From Allomuricauda sp. F6463D (lineage in GTDB: Bacteria > Bacteroidota > Bacteroidia > Flavobacteriales > Flavobacteriaceae): a DNA stretch of 64,000 nt. Positions 18,977-26,546 of this stretch are shown here, one piece after another (position 1 is the first letter of the stretch; every line of letters begins with the position of its first letter). The notes beneath the pieces are model-generated. The model worked only from the letters and a program-made list of their open reading frames with translations. It did no database searches and was not told the origin of the DNA. The DNA is taken from contig NZ_JALKAN010000003.1 in NCBI RefSeq assembly GCF_023015965.1, forward strand, positions 62,001 to 126,000. The letters are read 5' to 3'. A program made the translations under genes and the position numbers.

Positions 18977-20224
18977 ATGGACGTTTTAAAGATAGCAACA
19001 GCAGGAAGTGTAGATGATGGTAAAAGTACCTTGATTGGAAGATTATTGTACGATACAAAATCAATGACCGATGATAAATTAGAGGCCATTGAAAAAACTA
19101 GTAAACAAAAAGGATACGATTATCTCGATTTTTCGTTGGCTACCGATGGTTTGGTAGCAGAAAGAGAACAGGGAATCACCATCGATGTGGCTCACATCTA
19201 TTTTTCCACACCAACCAAAAGTTACATCATTGCCGATACTCCCGGGCATGTGGAGTACACACGAAATATGGTTACCGGAGCATCAACTTCTCAGGCATCC
19301 ATTATTTTGATTGATGCTCGAAAGGGTGTAATAGAACAGACACACCGCCACTTTTTCATCAACAATCTGTTAAGGGTGAAAGATGTTATTGTGGCAATCA
19401 ATAAGATGGACTTGGTAGATTTTTCTGAAAAAACCTATAATACGATTAAGGATGATTTCGTGGAATTGATGGAGAAAAGAGATTATCAAGATCAAAACAT
19501 CACCTTTATTCCTGTTAGTGCCTTAAAGGGTGACAACGTGGTAAATCGTTCAGAGCATACACCTTGGTACAAAGGTCAAACACTTTTAGAGCATTTGGAG
19601 GAGTTGGACCAAAAAGATGTATACAATACAGGTACCCCACGTTTCCCTGTGCAATATGTAATACGTCCAAAAACCAAAGATTTTCATGATTTCCGTGGAT
19701 TTGCTGGAAAAGTATACGGGGGAGAGCTTAGTGTGGGTGACGAAGTGGCGGTGTTGCCTTCAATGACCCGTTCCAAAATCAAAGACATTTATTTTTACGA
19801 TAAAAAGTACAAAACGGCACCACGAAGGTCTTCCGTTACAATCACCCTAGAAGATGAGGTGAATGTAAGTAGAGGAGATATGTTGGTGAAAGCAGAAGAT
19901 TTGCCAACCGTGGACAAACAATTAACGGCAATAGTATCGTGGATGGATAGTGATAATTTTACTCCTGGAGGAAAGTATGTATTACAACACGGGGTAAACA
20001 AAGTGCTAGCGAAGGTGGATGCTATTGAACATAAAATACATCCAGATTATTCAGGAATTGAGGAGAATGTACCTTCACTTCAAATGAATGACATAGCTAA
20101 AGTACGTTTAAGATTGAACAAACCTATTTTTTATGATAGGTTCAAAGACCACCGTACCAACGGTTCTTTCATTATAATCGACAGCCGAACAAACACAACA
20201 GCAGGCGTAGGATTTATAGATTGA
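18977..20224 (+). CDS. cysN: Sulfate adenylyltransferase large (GTPase) subunit
   Basis: A 415-residue EF-Tu-like GTPase that drives APS formation by CysD. G1 GSVDDGKSTLIG, switch block LVAEREQGITIDVA, G3 DTPGHVEYTRNM, G4 NKMD and G5-like SALKGDNV are visible, followed by two beta-barrel domains. It ends GVGFID without a fused APS kinase (CysC) domain. ATG at 18977 (MDVLKIATAGS) is chosen; upstream in-frame residues overlap cysD and do not resemble the family. A 73-base gap with two hairpins separates it from the sulfite reductase gene. Confidence 0.95.
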   Translation: MDVLKIATAGSVDDGKSTLIGRLLYDTKSMTDDKLEAIEKTSKQKGYDYLDFSLATDGLVAEREQGITIDVAHIYFSTPTKSYIIADTPGHVEYTRNMVTGASTSQASIILIDARKGVIEQTHRHFFINNLLRVKDVIVAINKMDLVDFSEKTYNTIKDDFVELMEKRDYQDQNITFIPVSALKGDNVVNRSEHTPWYKGQTLLEHLEELDQKDVYNTGTPRFPVQYVIRPKTKDFHDFRGFAGKVYGGELSVGDEVAVLPSMTRSKIKDIYFYDKKYKTAPRRSSVTITLEDEVNVSRGDMLVKAEDLPTVDKQLTAIVSWMDSDNFTPGGKYVLQHGVNKVLAKVDAIEHKIHPDYSGIEENVPSLQMNDIAKVRLRLNKPIFYDRFKDHRTNGSFIIIDSRTNTTAGVGFID

Positions 20225-20297
20225 TTTTCTTCTGCTTCATTAGAAGAAAGGGAGTTTTTATAAAATAACTCTATAAAACAGATAGGAAAAATAGATT

Positions 20298-22388
20298 ATG
20301 CAAAGTTTTAGAACAGAGATAGAAAATCCAGTTGTAGAAAAGGACATTATTGAATTGGAGAAAAAGATTAATCAATTCAACGGTGGAAATGTGGACGAGG
20401 AAAAATTCCGAAGTCTTCGATTGGCTCGGGGAATTTATGGTCAGCGGCAGCAGGGTGTACAAATGATTCGTATCAAATTGCCATATGGAAAGGTGACTTC
20501 TGAACAATTGCTTCGAATCGCAGATGTCTCTGATGAATATTCCCGTGGAAGGTTGCATATCACTACCCGTCAAGATATTCAGATTCATTATGTGGATTTG
20601 GACCGTACGCCCGAGCTTTGGGCGCAACTCGAAAAAGACAAGGTGACCATTCGGGAAGCTTGTGGAAATACTGTTCGTAATGTAACCGCTAGCGAAACTG
20701 CCGGAATCGATGTGGATGAACCTTTTGATGTCTCACCATACGCCCAAGCTATTTTCGAATACTTTTTAAGAAACCCAATCGGACAGGAAATGGGAAGAAA
20801 ATTCAAGGTTTCCTTTTCCGCAAGTGATGCAGATACCGGATTGTCCTATATGCACGATTTAGGATTTATCGCTAAAGAAGTAGATGGCGAAAGAGGTTTT
20901 AAAGTAATGTTGGCCGGTGGATTGGGTTCTCAACCACGCCACGCCGATGAGCTGTATAGCTTTTTGCGCACCGATAAAATTATTCCATTAATGGAAGGTG
21001 TAATCCGTGTGTTCGATAGATACGGAGAACGAAAAAGTAGGGCAAAAGCACGTATGAAGTTTTTGCTTAAAGACCTTGGTTTGGATGGCTTCAAAAAATT
21101 GCTCAATGAAGAACAATTGGCTGTGCCGCATCAAACATATCCGATTAATACCGGGGATTATCCGAAGGTGAGTATTGCTGAGGTTGAAACTCCAGAAGTT
21201 GCTATAGACAGCCAAGAAGCTTTCAAACAATGGAAATCCACCAACATAGTGCCTCAAAAACAAGAGGGCTATGTAGCTATTGGTATAAAAGTACTTTTGG
21301 GTGATTTCTATACCGATAAAGCCCGTAAGTTGGCGAAATTGGTACAGGACTATGCAGCAGGAGAAATTCGTTTGTCACTTAGACAAAATATATTGATTCC
21401 TTATGTGAAAGAAGCATTGGTTCCTTTCTTTTACCAAGAACTTAAGAAGTTAGGATTTGCCGAAGCTGGTTACAATAAGGCATTGGATATTACAGCCTGT
21501 CCGGGAACGGATACTTGTAACCTCGGAATTGCTAGCAGTACCGGAATCGCGGATGAACTTGAGAAAGTTATCAAAGCAGAATACCCACATTATATCAACA
21601 ATCCAGATGTGGTAATAAAAATAAGTGGATGCATGAACGCTTGCGGACAGCACAATATGGCTCATATCGGGTTCCAGGGAATGTCCGTGAGAACCAAAGA
21701 TAAATTGGTGGCCCCGGCCCTTCAGGTTTTATTGGGAGGAGGAAACTATGGTGATGGTAAAGCTAGATTTGCAGATAAAGTAGCCAAAATTCCAAGTAAG
21801 CGTGGCCCACAAGCGCTTCGACTTATTTTGGATGATTTTGAAGCCAATGGCAAAGGCTTATCATTCACCGATTATTATGAGGAAAAAGGCCAACATTACT
21901 TCTATGATTTTTTAAAGCCATTGACCAATGTTGAAAATCTGACCCAAGAAGATTTTATCGACTGGGGCAATGAGGAAAAATATAAAAAAGAGATAGGAAT
22001 TGGAGAATGTGCAGGTGTCATTGTAGACTTAGTGGCAACCCTTTTCTTAGAAAGTCAAGAAAAAATAACCAACGCCGAAGAAGCCATCAAAGAAGAAAAA
22101 TGGGCAGCCAGTATTTACTATTCCTATCAGTCCATCGTAAATTCTGCCAAAGCATTGTTGACTGCAGAAAAAGTAAAGACCAATACCCATGCAAGTATCA
22201 TCAGGGATTTTGATAAACTTTATGTTGAATCTGGCAAGATAACCTTTGAAAGCGGGTTTGCAGAAATAGCCTTGCAATTGAACAAGAACGAACCATCTGA
22301 AGATTTTGCAAAAAGCTACAAGGAAAATGCCAAAAAGGTTTTGGACAAATTGGAAACCTTCAGAAAATTAGAGTTGGAACATGCATAG
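20298..22388 (+). CDS. Nitrite/sulfite reductase with C-terminal HEPN-like domain
   Basis: A 696-residue siroheme protein expected to reduce sulfite to sulfide with six electrons. Two ferredoxin-like repeats (about 50-115 and 320-390) and two catalytic domains are visible. Residues GRLHITTRQDIQIHYV and ACGNTVRNVTAS match substrate and siroheme sites. The 4Fe-4S/siroheme ligands are Cys401, Cys407, Cys445 and Cys449 in TACPGTDTCNLG and SGCMNACGQHNMAHIGF. Residues about 585-690 form an extra helical domain with AASIYYSYQSIVNSAKALL and THASIIRDFDKLYV, which resembles the HEPN fold without the usual RNase motif. Position in the sulfate operon supports sulfite rather than nitrite. cobA overlaps its last 8 bases. 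Confidence 0.92.
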   Translation: MQSFRTEIENPVVEKDIIELEKKINQFNGGNVDEEKFRSLRLARGIYGQRQQGVQMIRIKLPYGKVTSEQLLRIADVSDEYSRGRLHITTRQDIQIHYVDLDRTPELWAQLEKDKVTIREACGNTVRNVTASETAGIDVDEPFDVSPYAQAIFEYFLRNPIGQEMGRKFKVSFSASDADTGLSYMHDLGFIAKEVDGERGFKVMLAGGLGSQPRHADELYSFLRTDKIIPLMEGVIRVFDRYGERKSRAKARMKFLLKDLGLDGFKKLLNEEQLAVPHQTYPINTGDYPKVSIAEVETPEVAIDSQEAFKQWKSTNIVPQKQEGYVAIGIKVLLGDFYTDKARKLAKLVQDYAAGEIRLSLRQNILIPYVKEALVPFFYQELKKLGFAEAGYNKALDITACPGTDTCNLGIASSTGIADELEKVIKAEYPHYINNPDVVIKISGCMNACGQHNMAHIGFQGMSVRTKDKLVAPALQVLLGGGNYGDGKARFADKVAKIPSKRGPQALRLILDDFEANGKGLSFTDYYEEKGQHYFYDFLKPLTNVENLTQEDFIDWGNEEKYKKEIGIGECAGVIVDLVATLFLESQEKITNAEEAIKEEKWAASIYYSYQSIVNSAKALLTAEKVKTNTHASIIRDFDKLYVESGKITFESGFAEIALQLNKNEPSEDFAKSYKENAKKVLDKLETFRKLELEHA

Positions 22389-23157
22389 AGGAAAGTTGAC
22401 AGTGGTTGGCGCAGGCCCAGGTGATGTGGATTTGATTACATTAAAAGGGGTTAAGGCATTGCAAAGTGCAGATGTAGTACTATATGATGCCTTGGTATCA
22501 CCGGAATTGCTGGAATATGCCACAAATGCAGAGAAAATATTTGTGGGCAAACGCAAGGGGTGTTATTCATATCAACAAGAACAAATCAATGATTTGATCG
22601 TTGAGCGAGCCACACAAGGATTGCAAGTTGTAAGATTAAAAGGAGGAGATCCCTTTGTTTTTGGCAGAGGAGCGGAGGAAATGCAACATGCGGCCAATTA
22701 TGGAGTTGAAGTCGCTGTCGTGCCAGGAATTTCATCCTGTGTTTCTGTGCCAGCATCCCAAAACATCCCAGTAACCAAAAGAGGGGCGACTGAAAGTTTT
22801 TGGGTTATAACAGGAACTACCAAAGCGCATAAACTGTCTAGCGACGTTGCCCTGGCAGCAAAATCCAATGCAACAGTAATCATCTTAATGGGGATGTCAA
22901 AATTGGGAGAGATAATGGAAACCTTCCAAAAAGAAGGAAAAGAAAATATACCGGTGGCCATCATTCAGAACGGCACTACAGAAAATGAAAAAATAGGTAT
23001 TGGCACTGTTGCTTCTATTGAGAACAAGGCAACGGAGCAGCAGTTGTCCAATCCTGCAATTATTGTTATCGGTGAAGTGGTGAATCATCGTCAGAAAGTA
23101 TTGGATATTCAAAATGAATATCAACACCAGGGAAAAGAATTGCTAGAAAAAGTGTAA
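22381..23157 (+). CDS. cobA: Uroporphyrinogen-III C-methyltransferase
   Basis: SUMT of 258 residues that methylates uroporphyrinogen III twice with SAM to give precorrin-2, the precursor of siroheme. Seen: VVGAGPGDVDLITLKGVKAL, VVLYDALVSPELL, VVRLKGGDPFVFGRGAEEM and VVPGISSCVSVPA. Its start overlaps the sulfite reductase gene by 8 bases, so translation is probably coupled, matching its job of supplying siroheme. There is no fused or adjacent precorrin-2 dehydrogenase/ferrochelatase, so the last two siroheme steps must be encoded elsewhere. Confidence 0.95.
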   Translation: MHRGKLTVVGAGPGDVDLITLKGVKALQSADVVLYDALVSPELLEYATNAEKIFVGKRKGCYSYQQEQINDLIVERATQGLQVVRLKGGDPFVFGRGAEEMQHAANYGVEVAVVPGISSCVSVPASQNIPVTKRGATESFWVITGTTKAHKLSSDVALAAKSNATVIILMGMSKLGEIMETFQKEGKENIPVAIIQNGTTENEKIGIGTVASIENKATEQQLSNPAIIVIGEVVNHRQKVLDIQNEYQHQGKELLEKV

Positions 23158-23229
23158 AAATTGTCAGGTCGAAGCATGTATCCCTGTGCTATGTCAAAGG
23201 ATACTTCAAGGCCTTTTAATAGTAGAATT

Positions 23230-24291
23230 ATGATCAAAACAGATATTATTATCATAGGAGCAGGACCAACAGGACTATTTACTGTTTTTGAAGCTGGATT
23301 GCTGAAGTTAAAATGTCATCTAATCGATGCTTTGCCTCAACCGGGAGGTCAATGTTCGGAAATTTACCCGAAGAAACCCATTTACGATATTCCTGCTTAT
23401 CCAGAGATTTTAGCAGGTACGTTGGTGGATAATTTAATGGAGCAAATTAAACCGTTTGAACCTGGTTTTACTTTAGGAGAACGAGCGGAAACATTGGATA
23501 AACAAGAGGATGGTTCTTATATAGTTACCACTAACAAGGGTACAAAACATCATGCTCCTATTGTAGTTATTGCTGGAGGACTCGGTTCTTTTGAGCCTAG
23601 AAAACCATTGATTCCAAATATTGGATTGTTTGAAAGTAAAGGGGTGGAGTATATGATTAAAGACCCTGAGCAGTTCCGCGATAAAAAAGTGGTCATTTCC
23701 GGTGGAGGAGATTCTGCGTTGGATTGGGCCATATTTTTGGCCGATGTGGCCTCCGAGGTATCTTTGGTACACAGAAGAAATGAATTTAGAGGGGCTCTTG
23801 ATTCGGTGGAAAAAGCAAGGGAACTGGCCAAATTGGGTAAAATTCAATTGTTTACTAAAGCTGAGGTCAAGGAAATTCATGGTAAAGATGATTTACATGC
23901 GGTTGTGATTAAGTACAATGACGAGGAAAAGGAACAAGCCTATGTGGAAACCGATTATTTTATACCATTATTTGGGTTGTCCCCAAAATTGGGGCCATTG
24001 GGCAACTGGGGCTTGGAAATTGAGAAAAATGCGATTAAGGTAAATAACGCCAAGGATTACCAGACCAACCTCCCCGGTGTGTTCGCCATTGGTGATGTCA
24101 ACACCTATCCCGGTAAGCTCAAGTTGATTTTGTCAGGCTTCCACGAAGCTGCAGTAATGTGTCAATTTGCTTATCAAATCATAAATCCTGACAAACGATT
24201 TGTGATGAAATATACCACTGTTGGAGGAGTAGAAGGATTTGATGGATCTAAAAAAGAAGCCAAAAAGGAAGTGGTACAGAGCATTAATTAG
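23230..24291 (+). CDS. NAD(P)/FAD-dependent oxidoreductase, ferredoxin-NADP reductase type
   Basis: A 353-residue thioredoxin-reductase-like flavoprotein. FAD site IIGAGPTGLFTVFEAG, the family block PGGQCSEIYPKKPIYDIPAYP, NAD(P) site VVISGGGDSALDWA, and the second FAD block GVFAIGDVNTYPG are clear. There is no CxxC redox pair, which fits the YumC-type ferredoxin-NADP+ reductase rather than a thioredoxin reductase. As last gene of the sulfate operon it most likely feeds electrons, via ferredoxin, to the sulfite reductase; this is inference from context. ATG at 23230 (MIKTDIII) is chosen over upstream starts that lack homology. A terminator follows. Confidence 0.9.
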   Translation: MIKTDIIIIGAGPTGLFTVFEAGLLKLKCHLIDALPQPGGQCSEIYPKKPIYDIPAYPEILAGTLVDNLMEQIKPFEPGFTLGERAETLDKQEDGSYIVTTNKGTKHHAPIVVIAGGLGSFEPRKPLIPNIGLFESKGVEYMIKDPEQFRDKKVVISGGGDSALDWAIFLADVASEVSLVHRRNEFRGALDSVEKARELAKLGKIQLFTKAEVKEIHGKDDLHAVVIKYNDEEKEQAYVETDYFIPLFGLSPKLGPLGNWGLEIEKNAIKVNNAKDYQTNLPGVFAIGDVNTYPGKLKLILSGFHEAAVMCQFAYQIINPDKRFVMKYTTVGGVEGFDGSKKEAKKEVVQSIN

Positions 24292-24316
24292 TACAAATTT
24301 GTTTTTAGAAGAGGAG

Positions 24317-24356
24317 ACGCCTTCCAGAAGAAATTTTGGAGGGTGTTTTTATTTTT
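24317..24356 (+). terminator. Terminator of the sulfate assimilation operon
   Basis: A 13-bp stem (ACGCCTTCCAGAA with TTTTGGAGGGTGT, three G-U pairs) and a GAAA loop are followed by a T-rich run TTTTTATTTTT. Confidence 0.85.
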
Positions 24357-24413
24357 AAAATAAAAGCTTAAAAAAAGCAGGAAAGTACATTACCCAATCA
24401 AAAATTATCCCAT

Positions 24414-24421
24414 TAATTTTG
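24414..24421 (+). promoter_or_regulatory. Candidate -7 box TAATTTTG upstream of the SDR gene
   Basis: TAATTTTG matches TAnnTTTG and lies 25 bases before the SDR start. No matching TTG box was seen at normal spacing. Confidence 0.35.
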
Positions 24422-24446
24422 TTCAGAATGAATAAAACAAAGAAAT

Positions 24447-25208
24447 ATGACTAGAAATAAAATAGCATTGGTAACAGGAGGTAGTCGTGGATTGGGTAAA
24501 GACATGGCCATCAACATTGCAAAAAAAGGAATAGATGTGGTTTTGACCTACCATTCAAATAAAAATATGGCAGAAGAAGTTGTTGCAAGTATTCAAAGAT
24601 TGGGACAGAAAGCGCTGGCAGTACAATTGGATACTTCTAAAGTCAAGACTTTTGATGCTTTTTTTAATCAATATAAAAAAGGTTTGGAAGAAACAATGGG
24701 GTCGTCTAAATTCGACTTTCTAATCAATAATGCAGGTACGGGTATTTATGAGCCCTTTGTTTCAACAACAGAGAAACAGTTTGATGAGATGTTTAATATT
24801 CATATAAAAGGAGTTTATTTCTTTACCCAAAAAGCCTTACCTTATCTTAAGGATGGTGGAAGAATCATTAATATTTCGTCTGGTTTGGTACGATATGCTT
24901 TCCCTACATGTTCCGCTTATGCATCCATGAAAGGAGCAGTTGAAGTGTTTACTCGTTATTTGGCCAAAGAATTGGCTTCAAGGAAAATAACTGCAAATGT
25001 GGTTGCACCAGGTGCCGTTGAAACCGATTTTGGAGGAGGTGAGAATAAAAACAATGAAACTAAAAGAGGTTTTATTGTTAAAGGAACCGCTTTAGGGCGT
25101 ATTGGTAGACCCGATGATATCGGAGGGGTAGTTGCCTTTCTGTGTACCGATGATGCGAAATGGATAAATGCACAAAAAATTGAAGTCACTGGAGGTACGA
25201 TGATTTAA
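24447..25208 (+). CDS. SDR family oxidoreductase
   Basis: Classical short-chain dehydrogenase/reductase of 253 residues. The cofactor site VTGGSRGLGKDMA, the NNAGTG motif, catalytic Ser in NISSGLV and the YASMK Tyr-Lys pair are present, and the C-terminus has GRPDDIGGVVAFLCTDDAKWI. Arg in the glycine motif and the YHSNKN segment after the second strand suggest NADP(H). Substrate is unknown. It stands alone between the sulfate operon terminator and the second SAM riboswitch, with no visible link to sulfur metabolism. Confidence 0.92.
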   Translation: MTRNKIALVTGGSRGLGKDMAINIAKKGIDVVLTYHSNKNMAEEVVASIQRLGQKALAVQLDTSKVKTFDAFFNQYKKGLEETMGSSKFDFLINNAGTGIYEPFVSTTEKQFDEMFNIHIKGVYFFTQKALPYLKDGGRIINISSGLVRYAFPTCSAYASMKGAVEVFTRYLAKELASRKITANVVAPGAVETDFGGGENKNNETKRGFIVKGTALGRIGRPDDIGGVVAFLCTDDAKWINAQKIEVTGGTMI

Positions 25209-25325
25209 ACACCCATATTTTGGATACCCAAAAATTGCTGTAAATGCGAAATTAGCAGTTCTTTTTTTGCTTTTCACTAAGGAGTGCCGTTTCTTTGTTG
25301 TTCAGTTCATTTATAAATTGAAAGT

Positions 25326-25461
25326 GTTATCAAGAAAGGTGGAGGGATTAGACCCTGTGAAGCCTTAGCAACCCTCGACCTCGAGAAGGTGCTACATTCT
25401 ACCCTGAACCTGACCTTTTTTGGGAAGGAAGCAGTACATCCTGCCAAATGGGAAGGATAAC
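25326..25461 (+). ncRNA. SAM-I riboswitch (S-box) upstream of the methionine synthase genes, enlarged P4
   Basis: P1 pairs GTTATC (25326-25331) with GATAAC (25456-25461). The core strings AAGAAAGGTGGAGGGA, GACCCTGTGAAGCC and AGCAACC are identical to those of the copy at 10319. P3 is shorter (CTCGA...TCGAG). P4 holds about 40 extra bases, including the small hairpins CCTT...AAGG and GCAG...CTGC. No clear terminator follows. The next gene's ATG is at 25535. The rest of the 25209-25534 non-coding stretch shows nothing else. Confidence 0.93.
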
Positions 25462-25534
25462 GAAAAGAATACAACACAGTATCTACGCACTTTTCTTGAT
25501 ATCATTACATCCTTTTTTAAAGGAAAATAGTACT

Positions 25535-26536
25535 ATGAAAAAAATTGAAGATATACTGCAAAAACGAATCCTAGTTCTAGATGGAGCCATGGGAACCATG
25601 TTGCAACGATATAAGTTTGGGGAAGAAGATTTTAGGGGAGAGCGATTCAAGGATTGGCCAAGTGATCTTCAGGGAAACAACGATTTGTTGTCCTTGACAC
25701 AGCCAGAAGCGGTAAAAGAAGTCCATCGTGCGTTTTTGGAAGCAGGTGCGGATATTCTTGAGACCAATACTTTTTCCGGTACTACCATTGCAATGGCAGA
25801 CTATGGCATGGAAGAGTTGGTGTATGAACTGAACTATGAATCCGCCAAGATTGCCAAGGAAGTGGCCGATGAATATACCAAGAAAGACCCTAGCAAACCT
25901 AGATTTGTGGCAGGAAGTATGGGGCCAACAAACAAAACGGCCAGTATGTCTCCAGATGTAAACGACCCAGGCTATAGAGCTGTTTCTTTTGATGAATTAA
26001 GAAAAGCATACAAACAAGAAGTGGAAGCATTGTTGGATGGTGGTGTAGACCTTTTATTGGTAGAGACTATTTTTGACACCCTCAATGCGAAGGCAGCACT
26101 TTTTGCCATAGAAGAGGTGAAAGATGAACGCAATATTGAAGTACCTATAATGGTCAGTGGCACCATTACCGATGCCTCAGGAAGAACATTATCTGGGCAA
26201 ACTGCCGAAGCCTTTTTGATTTCCATTTCCCATATCCCGATTTTATCCGTTGGATTCAATTGTGCCTTGGGAGCCAAACAATTGGTGCCCCATTTGGAAG
26301 TGATTTCGGCAAAATCGGAATTTGCAACCTCTGCACATCCAAACGCAGGTCTGCCAAATGCATTTGGTGAGTACGACGAAACACCCGAACAAATGGCGGC
26401 ACAGATAAAAGAGTATCTAGAAAAAGGCTTAGTGAACATTGTGGGAGGTTGCTGTGGAACCACACCCGAACATATTAAGGCCATTGCTGATTTAGTGAAG
26501 GATTATGAACCAAGAAAGCTTTTGAATCCAGCATAG
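25535..26536 (+). CDS. metH: Homocysteine S-methyltransferase module of split methionine synthase
   Basis: A 333-residue protein equal to the N-terminal homocysteine-binding module of MetH. It holds the substrate barrel with [31 protein letters not shown] and zinc ligands Cys243 (GFNCALGA), Cys306 and Cys307 ([11 protein letters not shown]). It ends where the folate domain of one-piece MetH would begin, and that domain is encoded by the next gene after 10 bases. ATG at 25535 is used because upstream codons lie in the riboswitch. Together the two genes should make methionine from homocysteine and methyl-tetrahydrofolate. Confidence 0.93.
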   Translation: MKKIEDILQKRILVLDGAMGTMLQRYKFGEEDFRGERFKDWPSDLQGNNDLLSLTQPEAVKEVHRAFLEAGADILETNTFSGTTIAMADYGMEELVYELNYESAKIAKEVADEYTKKDPSKPRFVAGSMGPTNKTASMSPDVNDPGYRAVSFDELRKAYKQEVEALLDGGVDLLLVETIFDTLNAKAALFAIEEVKDERNIEVPIMVSGTITDASGRTLSGQTAEAFLISISHIPILSVGFNCALGAKQLVPHLEVISAKSEFATSAHPNAGLPNAFGEYDETPEQMAAQIKEYLEKGLVNIVGGCCGTTPEHIKAIADLVKDYEPRKLLNPA

Positions 26537-26546
26537 TTTAGGACTT

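Noticed and set aside
18977-20224. CysN fused to APS kinase (CysNC)
   Set aside because: The protein ends right after the third domain (GVGFID); no kinase P-loop follows.
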